From Candidatus Dadabacteria bacterium (GTDB lineage Bacteria; Desulfobacterota_D; UBA1144; Nemesobacterales; Nemesobacteraceae): a stretch of 64,000 nt of DNA. The stretch lies in the NCBI GenBank assembly GCA_951812945.1, contig CATOTB010000001.1, positions 552,198-616,197 on the forward strand, read 5' to 3'. Shown here in pieces: positions 46,047 through 54,541 of this stretch. Each line of letters begins with the position of its first letter. Position 1 is the stretch's first letter. The notes beneath the pieces were generated by a model. The model ran no database searches. It had not been told where the DNA came from and saw nothing but the letters and a program-made list of their open reading frames with translations. The translations under genes and the position numbers were made by a program.

Positions 46047-47117
46047 TCACAGTTCGTCGAGTATGAGAGATCCCATTTCCTTTGTGCCTACCCTTGCTTT
46101 CCCCTCTTCGTATATGTCAGATGTGCGGTAGCCCTTGTCAAGGACCTTTCTTACGGCTTCTTCGACCTGTGTGGCGGCCTCGTCCATGTCAAAAGAGTAG
46201 CGCAGCATCATGGCCATCGAGAGAATAGAGGCTATGGGATTCGCTATCCCCTTACCGGCGATGTCGGGAGCGCTTCCGTGAACCGGCTCGTATATCGCCC
46301 CTTCGTTGCCGATGCTTGCCGAGGGCAGCATGCCGAGGGAACCGGTGAGCTGGGCGGCCTCGTCGCTTATTATGTCGCCGAACATGTTTCCTGCCAGCAT
46401 CACGTCGAAATCGGCCGGCCTTCTTATAAGCTGCATCGCGGCGTTATCCACGTACAGATGCTCAAGAGTGACGTCTGAGAACTGGCGTTCGTGAAGCTCG
46501 GTTACGGTGTCTCTCCAAAGCACCATCGATTCGAGAACATTCGATTTGTCAATCGAGGTGACTTTGTTTTTTCTTTTTCTGGCGATCTCAAAAGCCATCT
46601 TTGCCACTCTTTCTATCTCGGAAGTTGTGTAATGCAGGGTGTTAAACGCCTTGCTCTCTCCTTCGCCGAGCTGCTCGGTTCCTCTTGGATGCCCGAAATA
46701 TATTCCACTTGTAAGCTCCCTAACGACCATTATATCGACCCCTTCCACTACTTCCCTTTTAAGCGTGGACGCATCGGCAAGTGCCGCGTACACGACCGCG
46801 GGTCTCAGGTTCGCGTAAGTGTCAAGCTGTTTTCTGAGTTCGAGAAGCCCTCTTTCTGGTTTCAGGTGGTGCTCGATGTTCTCCCATTTCGGACCGCCCA
46901 CGGCTCCTAGAAGCACCGCGTCGCTTTTCTTTGCTTTTTCTATGGTTTCTTCGGTTACGGGAACCCCGTGCGTGTCTATGGCACATCCGCCGAGAAGATC
47001 GTTCTCAAGCGTGAACTCAACCCCGTTTCTCTCGCCGACGGTCCTGAGTATGGACACGCTGACTTCGGTTACCTCAACTCCTATTCCGTCTCCTGGAACT
47101 ACTAGTATCTTAGGCAA
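46047..47117 (-). CDS. leuB: 3-Isopropylmalate dehydrogenase
   Basis: LeuB oxidises and decarboxylates 3-isopropylmalate in leucine synthesis. The 356 residues show PGDGIGVEVT, LLGAVGGPKWE, RPAVVY, VRELTSGIYFGHPRG, IDKSNVLESMVLWR, NMFGDIISDEAAQLTGSLGMLPSASIG and YEPVHGSAPDIAGKGIANP. The VRELTSGIYFG form and length fit LeuB better than isocitrate dehydrogenase. Other leu genes are not in view. Confidence 0.95.
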   Translation of the reverse strand: MPKILVVPGDGIGVEVTEVSVSILRTVGERNGVEFTLENDLLGGCAIDTHGVPVTEETIEKAKKSDAVLLGAVGGPKWENIEHHLKPERGLLELRKQLDTYANLRPAVVYAALADASTLKREVVEGVDIMVVRELTSGIYFGHPRGTEQLGEGESKAFNTLHYTTSEIERVAKMAFEIARKRKNKVTSIDKSNVLESMVLWRDTVTELHERQFSDVTLEHLYVDNAAMQLIRRPADFDVMLAGNMFGDIISDEAAQLTGSLGMLPSASIGNEGAIYEPVHGSAPDIAGKGIANPIASILSMAMMLRYSFDMDEAATQVEEAVRKVLDKGYRTSDIYEEGKARVGTKEMGSLILDEL

Positions 47118-47227
47118 TTTCCGTTTTCCTCTGCATTTTCTGGTTTTTTCAGGGCATTAAACTACCTGAATGGTTGTTAATTCCGAACCCCCGCGGCCAC
47201 TTCGCAGGCACATGGGAATCGGGTTTG

Positions 47228-47989
47228 TTACCGGGCGACGCTGTTTACGAGCCTTCCGATCCTCTCGATTTCCACTTCTACCACGTCTCCCGGGCTCATG
47301 GGGCTTATTCCGGAAGGAGTTCCGGTCGCTATTATGTCTCCAGGAAGAAGCGTCATCACTTTCGATATGAAGCTTACAAGCTCGGGGACGCTGAAAATCA
47401 GGTTTTTCGTGCTTGAGTTCTGCTTTACTTCACCGTTTAGAAAAGTCTTTATGCGAAGGTCTGCGGGGTCGACTTCCGTCTCTATGAAAGGTCCGATCGG
47501 AGCGAACGTGTCGAAACCCTTGCCTCTTGTGAATTGTATGTCTTTTGCTTGAAGATCTCTCGCGGTCACGTCGTTTATGCAGGTATATCCGAAGACGTAT
47601 TCAAGGGCCTGCTCCTTCTCCACCATGTGGGCCTTTTTCCCTATTACGACCCCGAGTTCTCCTTCGTAATCGACCCTGCTCGACATGTGCGCGGGATATT
47701 TTATGTCTTCTCCGTGCGCTATGACCGTAGTTGAGGGCTTCATAAACAGCATGGGGTCTTCGGGGGGAGTTCTGTTCATCTCTCTTGCGTGATCTTCGTA
47801 GTTTAGCCCTACGGCTATGATTTTTGTCGGAAGACAGGGGGCAAGAGGCACTATATCTGCGTAATCGTGTTTTGTGTCCGTTACAGAGTATTTTCCGAAG
47901 ATGTCTCCTTTGATCTCAAAGACCGATCCGTCAATATATTCTCCGAACACCAGCTTTTCTTCTGCATTTTTGAACCTGAGGAATTTCAT
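47228..47989 (-). CDS. Fumarylacetoacetate hydrolase-family protein
   Basis: This 253-residue enzyme has LNYEDHAREMN, VDYEGELGVVIGKKA (metal-binding Glu pair region), CINDVTARDLQ and GKGFDTFAPIGP, TGTPSGIS. FAH-fold enzymes hydrolyse or decarboxylate beta-keto or diketo acids (for example acylpyruvate hydrolases, 2-hydroxyhepta-diene-dioate isomerases). The substrate is not clear. It lies between truA and leuB on the minus strand. Confidence 0.88.
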   Translation of the reverse strand: MKFLRFKNAEEKLVFGEYIDGSVFEIKGDIFGKYSVTDTKHDYADIVPLAPCLPTKIIAVGLNYEDHAREMNRTPPEDPMLFMKPSTTVIAHGEDIKYPAHMSSRVDYEGELGVVIGKKAHMVEKEQALEYVFGYTCINDVTARDLQAKDIQFTRGKGFDTFAPIGPFIETEVDPADLRIKTFLNGEVKQNSSTKNLIFSVPELVSFISKVMTLLPGDIIATGTPSGISPMSPGDVVEVEIERIGRLVNSVAR

Positions 47990-48065
47990 CGTGCTTCCTT
48001 CAAATGCCTCTAATTATATACGGGAATTTCGTATAAGAGTATCGGTCTTTTACGCCTTTTGGGAT

Positions 48066-48803
48066 TCAGTAGATGACTTTTTTAAGAAAGAGTCCCTGCG
48101 GGGGAGCGGTGAAGACATTTTTTGTCTTCTGCCCCTCGGCGAGTATCTGCCCAAACCCTTCGGAGGAAAGTTTCCCCCTTCCAGTTTGCACGAGGGTCCC
48201 GGTTATCATTCTCACCATTCTTTTTAAAAATCCCTCCGCCTCTATTTCAATCAGTATTATTCCTTCACGGGTTTTCTTGACATGAACCCGTTTTACTGTG
48301 CGTACGGTGGTCTTCACCGTTATGTCGGCCGTGGCGAAAACGGAGAAATCATGTGTTCCCTCAAGATATGCGGCGGCTTCCTTCATTTTCCCCGCATCAA
48401 GTTTCTCCGGGATGTGCCATACTCTGTTTCTCTGCAGGGCAGGGGGGTGTGGCCTGTTGAAAATCCTGTATTCGTATACCTTGCTTCGGGAGCTGAACTG
48501 TGCGTGAAAATCGTCGGGCACCTCTTGGGTTTCGATGATGGATATGTCTCGGGGAAGGGTGGAATTTAGCGCCTTTCGCAAGGTTTCGGAATCCATTTGC
48601 GTTCCGGTGAGAAAACTTGCTACCTGGCCCATGGCGTGCACTCCTGCGTCCGTTCTGCCCGAACCCGTTATCTTCACTTTTTCTTTGGTAATCTGTTTTA
48701 TGGCATCTTCTATCGTTTCCTGTACTGTGGGGAGATTCGCCTGGCATTGCCAACCGTGGTAGTCCGTGCCGTCATACTCGACAACTATCTTTATGTTTTT
48801 CAT
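48066..48803 (-). CDS. truA: tRNA pseudouridine synthase A
   Basis: TruA makes pseudouridine at positions 38-40 of tRNA. The 245-residue protein has EYDGTDYHGWQCQ, the catalytic GSGRTDAGVHAMGQVA (Asp in RTDAGVH) and MVRMITGTLV blocks. It follows the ABC permease gene by 22 bp on the same strand. Confidence 0.95.
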   Translation of the reverse strand: MKNIKIVVEYDGTDYHGWQCQANLPTVQETIEDAIKQITKEKVKITGSGRTDAGVHAMGQVASFLTGTQMDSETLRKALNSTLPRDISIIETQEVPDDFHAQFSSRSKVYEYRIFNRPHPPALQRNRVWHIPEKLDAGKMKEAAAYLEGTHDFSVFATADITVKTTVRTVKRVHVKKTREGIILIEIEAEGFLKRMVRMITGTLVQTGRGKLSSEGFGQILAEGQKTKNVFTAPPQGLFLKKVIY

Positions 48804-48825
48804 TTTCGTCTGCGGTCGCCTTTGA

Positions 48826-49761
48826 TCAGGCGAGCGGCTCCTGTTTTTTAAGCTCTATTCTCGGGTCTAGAATAGCGTAGAGAAGATCAACAATGAGATT
48901 AGCTATTACGAGCAGAAGCGCGTAGACGATCGTTATTCCGAGCACGACGGAGTAATCCCTGTTTGCTACGGCGAAAACGAAAAACCTTCCCATTCCCGGT
49001 ATCGCGAATATATGCTCGATGACAAACGATCCCGTCACCAGATAGGCGGTCAGGGGACCGAGCACCGTTACGACCGGTATAAGCGCGTTTCTCAGTATGT
49101 GCTTTGTGAATATCTTCGTTCTTCCGAGCCCCTTCGCCCTGGCGGTTCTTACGAAAAACTGGCCCGACACGTCAAGCATATTCGAGCGGACGAGCCTTGA
49201 TATATAGGCGAACGGAGCCAGGCTCAGCGTTACCGCGGGAAGGACTATGTGCTTGGGCTCTCCCCAGAGAGCTGCCGGCAGAATTCCCCATCTAACGGAG
49301 AAAAAGTATATGAGTGCCGCTCCGACGACGAAGCTTGGGATCGACACGAGGGAAGTTGAGATCAACACCGAAGCAATGTCATGGATGCTTCTTGGAAACA
49401 GCGAGGAAATCATTCCCACCACGGTTCCCATGAAAAACGCCAGCAGCAGGGACACCAGCCCGAGTCCCATTGAGACCGGCAGGGTTTCCTTTATTATGTC
49501 GGCAACCGGTCTGTCGTCGTATTTGTAGGAAGGTCCGAAGTCTCCGCGGGCAAGGTCCCCCATGTAGATGAGGTACTGTTGGTACAGCGGCTTGTCCATG
49601 TGATATTTTTTCTCGATATTCTCGAGTATGTGCGGGGGAATGCTCTTTTCCGTGTCAAAAGGACCTCCGGGAAGCACCCTGAGAAGAAAGAAGGTTATGC
49701 TCGCCACCACGAGAATCACAACCGCTCCGGTCAGTATTCGAAAACAGAGAAATTTAAGCAT
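48826..49761 (-). CDS. DppB/OppB-type ABC transporter permease
   Basis: This 311-residue inner-membrane protein has six hydrophobic segments, with the family start VVASITFFLLRVLPGGPFD and the permease loop ARAKGLGRTKIFTKHILRNALIPVVTVLG (EAA-like). It would form half of a peptide or nickel importer channel. The second permease, ATPases and binding protein are not adjacent, so it is an orphan in this window; the S41 protease lies upstream and truA downstream. Confidence 0.9.
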   Translation of the reverse strand: MLKFLCFRILTGAVVILVVASITFFLLRVLPGGPFDTEKSIPPHILENIEKKYHMDKPLYQQYLIYMGDLARGDFGPSYKYDDRPVADIIKETLPVSMGLGLVSLLLAFFMGTVVGMISSLFPRSIHDIASVLISTSLVSIPSFVVGAALIYFFSVRWGILPAALWGEPKHIVLPAVTLSLAPFAYISRLVRSNMLDVSGQFFVRTARAKGLGRTKIFTKHILRNALIPVVTVLGPLTAYLVTGSFVIEHIFAIPGMGRFFVFAVANRDYSVVLGITIVYALLLVIANLIVDLLYAILDPRIELKKQEPLA

Positions 49762-49821
49762 TGCTTTGTTCCCGGGACTTCATACGCTTTTCTCGGTACG
49801 CACGCGATACATATCCGAAGT

Positions 49822-52710
49822 TCAGGAAAGATCTTTTCTTATGGCCAGGGTTCTTTTGGACGTCATTCCTTTTTCATCCTTGGCCACTATGGTGAAAATA
49901 TTCACTCCTTCCTCGAGAGTTAGGGGGAAAAGCAGGGGAACGTTGTTTTTCCCAGGTGTAAAAAGCTTTATCTTGTCATTTTTTTTCCACACCGAGACGC
50001 TCTCTACCCGGTTGGTATCCTTGACCGATCCCTCCACCGTTATCTTGGAAGCTTCTGTGGAAATAGGGAAATCCGAAATCAGGATGAGAGGAGGTCTTTC
50101 AAAAATCTCCTCAAGAAGTGAAACCTCCTGTGCGGTGTTCTTGGTTTCGTCGATGGTTTTCTCCTCAACCCACCCCGCAACCGAGTTCTCCCCCTCAACC
50201 TGCATCCATCTCCCTGAGACGCCGAGAACTTTTACCATGGAATTTTTCTGTGCCAGAGCCACTGTTGGGGCTCCCGGAAAAGCTCCCCCTAGTATAGGAC
50301 TTTTGTTTTTGAACACGGCAGTCTTGTTTGCCGAAGCAAGAGAAAAAGGTCTTTCTTGAGCGAAAACAGGCAGGGTTATTTTCTGTGTTTTTACTTCCCT
50401 GATGTCCTCATCCATTACAAGAAGCTCAAATTCCGTTTCACCGCCTTCGTCGCTTTGTTTGAAACGAAACGGTGCGAGTCTGATTTCCCCTGGACGGAAG
50501 TTCTCAAGCTCGACCCTCCCTTTTTCAAGAAACACGTTGTCGCCCGAGAGGTTCTTGAGAGTGGCGACCGTCTTTTCCGATATTCCGTCTCCGATATTTT
50601 TCAGTTTTACGTTGATTACTACCGTTTCTTCAAGTTCCGCGCGCCCGTTTCCGTTGCCTATGCTCTCAAATCTTCCGTTGTCCACTACTTCGTGGTTATG
50701 GGAGTAGACGGGACGTTTGTCCGCCACGGTTTTTACAAGGAGATCTTTCTCCGTAAGGGTTTTGTTCCCCGAACTTGTGAAGACAAGCTTGAGATTGTCC
50801 TCTCTGGTGGTAGCCCACTTGGGTATGGAAAACTTGACTTTTGAGGTCTTGCTTTGCCCCGGGAGCAGTTTTCCGAACAGAAGTTCTCCATCTCTGTAAA
50901 TTCGATTCTCACAGTCTGTGACGGCACTTAGCCTGTGTATCGGGCCGGAGCCGGAATTTGTCACCTTTATCTCAAGAAAACTTTCTTCTCCGGCCCTGAA
51001 AACTGTTTTTGAAGGAACGGTCTGGACCGACAAGGAGAGTTTTTTCGTTTCACCGGCCGACCAGTCCACTCCCGTATCTTCAATCCGGGTTCTGATTTCT
51101 TCAAGCTGGGCGGCGGAGAAATCGGTGGCTATGGAATACACCTGCTCCCGGGTCTCTGCCAGAAGCAGTCTGCTTGAGAGTTCCACGTAAAAATCGTTTT
51201 CCAGCTTTTCAAGTTTCTGCGCTTTTGTAAGCGATTCGTCCGGCTGGATCTCATCTTCATCTTCTTCCTGCGGTGCCAGACTATCATCTATATACTTGAT
51301 CGTGAGTTCGGGGGTTGGTAGGTCTGCTTCCTCTGCGTTCTCTCTTTTCTCGGGCAGAGGATTATAGACCACTTTCTCTGCGGTTATTACGGATCCCTGA
51401 AGAAGAATGTCGGGTGTTATGCCGCTGTCCTGTATGGAGATATTGCCTGGAGTCAGATATTTTGCTATGGTGAGTTTCAACGCGGCGCCGTCTTCGAACT
51501 CAAAGACTTTCTGGACCGAGCCTTTGCCGAAGGACCTTTTTCCTACCACAAGTGCTCTTTTGTTGTTTTTCAGTGCTCCGGCTACTATCTCCGACGCGCT
51601 TGCGCTTCCCTGGTTCACAAGCACGATTACCTCCCCCTTGTATTCAGGTTGTTTTGCCGTCGCCCTGTAGATTTTGGAATAGTCTCTTGCTTTCGTCGTC
51701 ATTATGGTTCCGGAAGAAAGGAAGAGGTCGGCTACTTTTTCTGCTTCCGAGAGAAGACCTCCGGGGTTTGCTCTGAGATCGAGAATTATTCCTTTGATTG
51801 CATAGGGACGGCTTTTTATCTCTTTTTTTAGGTCCGAGGAAGTGTTTTTCTGGAAGTTTCTTATTCTCAGGTAAAGAATGTCGTTTTCGAGGTCGAACCC
51901 TTCAACGCTTTCTATCTTTATTGTGTCTCTCACTATCGAAAATTTCCGTGGTTTAGGGAAGTTTTTTCTGGAGATAAGGAGATTTATCCTGGTCCCCTTC
52001 TTGCCCCTGAGTTTCCCTACGGCTTCGAGAAGCGGCATGTTTATGGTTGATTCGTTTTCTATCTGTACGATCCGGTCTTTGGTTTTTATTCCTGATCTGT
52101 AGGCTGGAGTACCCTCTATCGGGGATATGACGGTCAACTGACCGTCTCTTATGCCGACCACTATGCCGAGCCCTCCGAAACTTCCTTCGGTGTCTATTAG
52201 AAACTCCTTGTAGATATCCGGCGGAATCATCGCGGAGTGCGGGTCGAGGGCCTTCAGCATGCTGTCCGATATGGAATATTCTATGTTTTTGACGGCGCGC
52301 GCTTCGGCTCCCGTGTTAGAAAGGACAAAAGACACAACTTGGCCCAAGGCGCTTGCGACGTCACTTGAGGACGGCAATTCTTTTTCCTTGAATTTTTTTG
52401 TTTTCTCTTTTACCTGAACGGCGAAGGTCCCGCTCCGGTCTTGCGGAAATTCTACTAGGACGTCGTCAAGGAAGGTTTCAAGGCTTGAGACCGCTTTTTC
52501 AAGCATCTCCGAGTAGTCGATCTTGCTTTTGTCCAGATAAAACTTGTTTACGTGCTTAAGTGCGTCTTCGGCGATTTTTATGCTCTGATTGTTGTATTTT
52601 CGGTCAAGACTGACTGGCTCGGCGACGAGAAAGAAGGACAGGGCGATAATGATTCCCAAGGCAAGGGCCAAGTACCCGTTTTTGAGAAAACTCGGAATTT
52701 TTTCAGACAA
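49822..52710 (-). CDS. Membrane-anchored PDZ/S41 protease with long C-terminal extension
   Basis: This 962-residue protein has an N-terminal membrane anchor (LALALGIIIALSFFLVAEP, about 14-32), a PDZ domain (about 175-262), the S41 tail-specific protease core with NQGSASASEIVAGAL (catalytic Ser about 371) and FGKGSVQ (Lys396), then about 500 residues beyond the normal CtpA end. The extension seems to hold a charged linker, two CARDB-like beta-sandwich repeats (FRAGEESFLEIKVTNSGSG and ELEETVVINVKLKNIGDG), an SH3-like segment (MVKVLGVSGRWMQVEG) and a final Ig-like domain. CtpA enzymes trim C-termini in the periplasm. The domain set suggests cell-wall or protein-protein contacts. Start is a TTG. 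Confidence 0.88.
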   Translation of the reverse strand: MSEKIPSFLKNGYLALALGIIIALSFFLVAEPVSLDRKYNNQSIKIAEDALKHVNKFYLDKSKIDYSEMLEKAVSSLETFLDDVLVEFPQDRSGTFAVQVKEKTKKFKEKELPSSSDVASALGQVVSFVLSNTGAEARAVKNIEYSISDSMLKALDPHSAMIPPDIYKEFLIDTEGSFGGLGIVVGIRDGQLTVISPIEGTPAYRSGIKTKDRIVQIENESTINMPLLEAVGKLRGKKGTRINLLISRKNFPKPRKFSIVRDTIKIESVEGFDLENDILYLRIRNFQKNTSSDLKKEIKSRPYAIKGIILDLRANPGGLLSEAEKVADLFLSSGTIMTTKARDYSKIYRATAKQPEYKGEVIVLVNQGSASASEIVAGALKNNKRALVVGKRSFGKGSVQKVFEFEDGAALKLTIAKYLTPGNISIQDSGITPDILLQGSVITAEKVVYNPLPEKRENAEEADLPTPELTIKYIDDSLAPQEEDEDEIQPDESLTKAQKLEKLENDFYVELSSRLLLAETREQVYSIATDFSAAQLEEIRTRIEDTGVDWSAGETKKLSLSVQTVPSKTVFRAGEESFLEIKVTNSGSGPIHRLSAVTDCENRIYRDGELLFGKLLPGQSKTSKVKFSIPKWATTREDNLKLVFTSSGNKTLTEKDLLVKTVADKRPVYSHNHEVVDNGRFESIGNGNGRAELEETVVINVKLKNIGDGISEKTVATLKNLSGDNVFLEKGRVELENFRPGEIRLAPFRFKQSDEGGETEFELLVMDEDIREVKTQKITLPVFAQERPFSLASANKTAVFKNKSPILGGAFPGAPTVALAQKNSMVKVLGVSGRWMQVEGENSVAGWVEEKTIDETKNTAQEVSLLEEIFERPPLILISDFPISTEASKITVEGSVKDTNRVESVSVWKKNDKIKLFTPGKNNVPLLFPLTLEEGVNIFTIVAKDEKGMTSKRTLAIRKDLS

Positions 52711-52816
52711 TTAAGATCACCGTCCCGGAAACTCTATTATCAATTATATGGCAGATTATATCAAACTGTTTTGTTAGGTAGGTGGGGGAGGCGAAAAGAG
52801 GAGAAAAACAAAAAAC

Positions 52817-52856
52817 AACGGGCAGAGAGAATCCATTATGATTCCCGCTGCCCGTT
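52817..52856 (-). terminator. Terminator after the AmiS/UreI gene
   Basis: AACGGGCAG (52817-52825) pairs with CTGCCCGTT (52848-52856), and on the minus strand a T-rich tract follows (GTTTTTTGTTTTTC). It closes the AmiS-type transcript and shields the S41 gene. Confidence 0.75.
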
Positions 52857-52882
52857 ATTATGTCAGCTAAAAAATATGAATC

Positions 52883-53407
52883 TTAGCCTGGTACTCCACC
52901 GAGAGGATTCCACTTTTCAGTAAGCAGAAGCATTCCCGGGATCAACAGAGTCACTATCGACTCTATTATGAACAGATAGGCTATCGGCTTGCCAAGATCC
53001 TTGCCCTGCGAAAACGCAAAGAAGCAAAGAAGTACAAGCAAAGCCCATGCCCAGCAGAAGTACGCAAAGTACGCAAGCCCAAGTGCTTGGAAATGAGCCC
53101 CGTACCATACAAACACTACCGTCGCGAATAGACAGTAAACACCTAGTCCCTTCGCGTCATGTCCGTGTACGAATACCGCGTAAACTATCAGATATATCAA
53201 TGCAAATACCGACACAAGCGCGGTAGCTGCTGTAAGACCCAGAGTGTGCAGCTTCCAGGCGGCAATCGCTATAAGAATACCGACACCAAGATTTAACACA
53301 CCCACTTCCTTCGCTCCAGTTTTACCCAAAAGGGTCATTCCGTTTGCAAAGAACACGAATCCTACTAGCAGTAATACGTAACCTAATAAAGCTTCTATTG
53401 GAACCAT
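52883..53407 (-). CDS. AmiS/UreI-family amide/urea channel
   Basis: This small membrane protein of about 174 residues has six hydrophobic helices: LLGYVLLLVGFVFFANGMTL, VGVLNLGVGILIAIAAW, then VYCLFATVVFVWYGAHF, FCWAWALLVLLCFFAFSQGK and a last helix. The pattern, with NLGVG and WA-rich segments, fits AmiS/UreI proteins, which let urea or short amides cross the inner membrane. No urease or amidase gene is adjacent. The ATG at 53407 is 10 nt after AGGAGG; an ATG 9 nt earlier is too close to it. It is monocistronic, with its own terminator and a possible TTGACA upstream. Confidence 0.82.
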   Translation of the reverse strand: MVPIEALLGYVLLLVGFVFFANGMTLLGKTGAKEVGVLNLGVGILIAIAAWKLHTLGLTAATALVSVFALIYLIVYAVFVHGHDAKGLGVYCLFATVVFVWYGAHFQALGLAYFAYFCWAWALLVLLCFFAFSQGKDLGKPIAYLFIIESIVTLLIPGMLLLTEKWNPLGGVPG

Positions 53408-53416
53408 ACTAACCAT

Positions 53417-53847
53417 ACCTCCTGTATGAGATCATAACCGTTCCTAGCCCGTAAATCAGGGCCCATTAAAGTTTCTATCATAGACCAAGCCTCAATGTCA
53501 AGCATAATTTTGGTCGAGAGAGATCTCAGCATGTTGAGTCAACTTATGAAGTAAACAACTTCTTATTTTCCTAAGTTAGCGCAGTTCTGGGCTGTTTTTG
53601 TACTGCCAGCACCCGTTTATTTTTGCTGAGCTGTCTTTGTATCTCAAAATCTAGTCGGCTATATTATATCCCCGTGACTCGATTAGCCCCTAGGGACAGG
53701 GTTTTCCGTGGAAACCGAATAATTTCAGTCTGGCTCGGCAAGATTAGTCAAAGGGGATTATCGGCGAGGTTTTGAGGAGCAGATTCCTTTTACTGAGCCT
53801 CGGTAAAATGAAAATAACGAAGTTCTTAACTTACGGTTTTTCTATGG
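53417..53847. other. Intergenic region between AmiS-type and RHH-like genes
   Basis: Over 400 bp separate divergent genes. On the minus strand a TTGACA (53501-53496) with weak ATAGAA may serve the AmiS gene. No ORF with support is seen. Confidence 0.4.
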
Positions 53848-53853
53848 TATAAT
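53825..53853 (+). promoter_or_regulatory. Promoter of the RHH-like gene
   Basis: A perfect TATAAT at 53848-53853 lies 17 nt after CTTAAC (53825-53830), a moderate -35. The next gene starts at 53889 with AGAGGAG before it. Confidence 0.5.
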
Positions 53854-53888
53854 TACCTTAAATATTACTTTTACAGAGGAGAAGCGCT

Positions 53889-54269
53889 ATGGCGGATGAG
53901 AAAACGAGCGGTGGGGTAGACCCGAACATCTGGATAAGGCCGCCTGAGGAAAGAGATGGCAAGGACAGCATTGGGAGTACGACGCTGAGTTCAGAGCCTG
54001 AGACACTGCCGAAATACAAGACATTTGACGTAGTTACGTTAAGGATAAGCCATGAGGATTTCGAATTTCTCCACAATCTTGAAAGGGAGATAATGAAAAA
54101 TCGCTCCAGGGAAAATAAAAAAGAAAGAATAACGAAAAACAGCATTATGCGGGCGATGCTCGGCTGTCTTAAGAACGTAAAATTCGACAGGAAAGATATC
54201 CCGGACGAAAATGAGCTTCGGATCAGGATCATGAGAGGCATAAAAGACCTTCCTCCTTGGCTGTTTTAG
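53889..54269 (+). CDS. Small protein with possible ribbon-helix-helix domain
   Basis: This 126-residue protein has a polar, Ser/Thr/Glu-rich N-terminal third that is likely disordered. It is followed by TFDVVTLRISHEDFEFLHNL (a strand then a helix) and KERITKNSIMRAMLGCL, which together look like a ribbon-helix-helix DNA-binding core of the ParG/CopG kind. I cannot name a family. AGAGGAG precedes the ATG. It stands alone, 270 bp before the two acetoacetate-decarboxylase-family genes, so it could regulate them; this is position-based inference only. Confidence 0.6.
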   Translation: MADEKTSGGVDPNIWIRPPEERDGKDSIGSTTLSSEPETLPKYKTFDVVTLRISHEDFEFLHNLEREIMKNRSRENKKERITKNSIMRAMLGCLKNVKFDRKDIPDENELRIRIMRGIKDLPPWLF

Positions 54270-54375
54270 CGGTTTTCCCGCCTGATCTCAGCCGAGAACA
54301 TCTTGTAAAATCCATGAATTTACAGGTTGTTACCACCGGAAACCGAAACTCTGGTTTAGGTATAAAAAAAAGTAC

Positions 54376-54405
54376 TTGACAAAGGGGTGTGTGGTTTGAT
54401 TTAAT
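54376..54405 (+). promoter_or_regulatory. Strong promoter of the acetoacetate-decarboxylase-family pair
   Basis: TTGACA (54376-54381) and TTTAAT (54400-54405) are 18 nt apart, close to consensus. Transcription from about 54412 gives a leader of about 130 nt. Confidence 0.65.
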
Positions 54406-54411
54406 ACAAAT

Positions 54412-54541
54412 CGGGTGAGGTTGCGCCTTGTCGCATCCAACAAGGCTACCAACACTTTATCAACAGGGGCAATGGGGAGAGCGTGAGGTATGGGAGTGTT
54501 TGGTAAGTTTTGGCCCTAAACTTATTTAAGGAGGCTTAAAT
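54412..54541 (+). promoter_or_regulatory. Structured 130-nt leader before the decarboxylase-family genes
   Basis: Two hairpins are visible: GCCTTGT/ACAAGGC (about 54425-54446) and AAGTTT/AAACTT (about 54505-54523), followed by AAGGAGG just before the ATG. It has no long ORF. It may be a regulatory RNA element or a stabilising leader; I do not recognise a known riboswitch. Confidence 0.35.
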
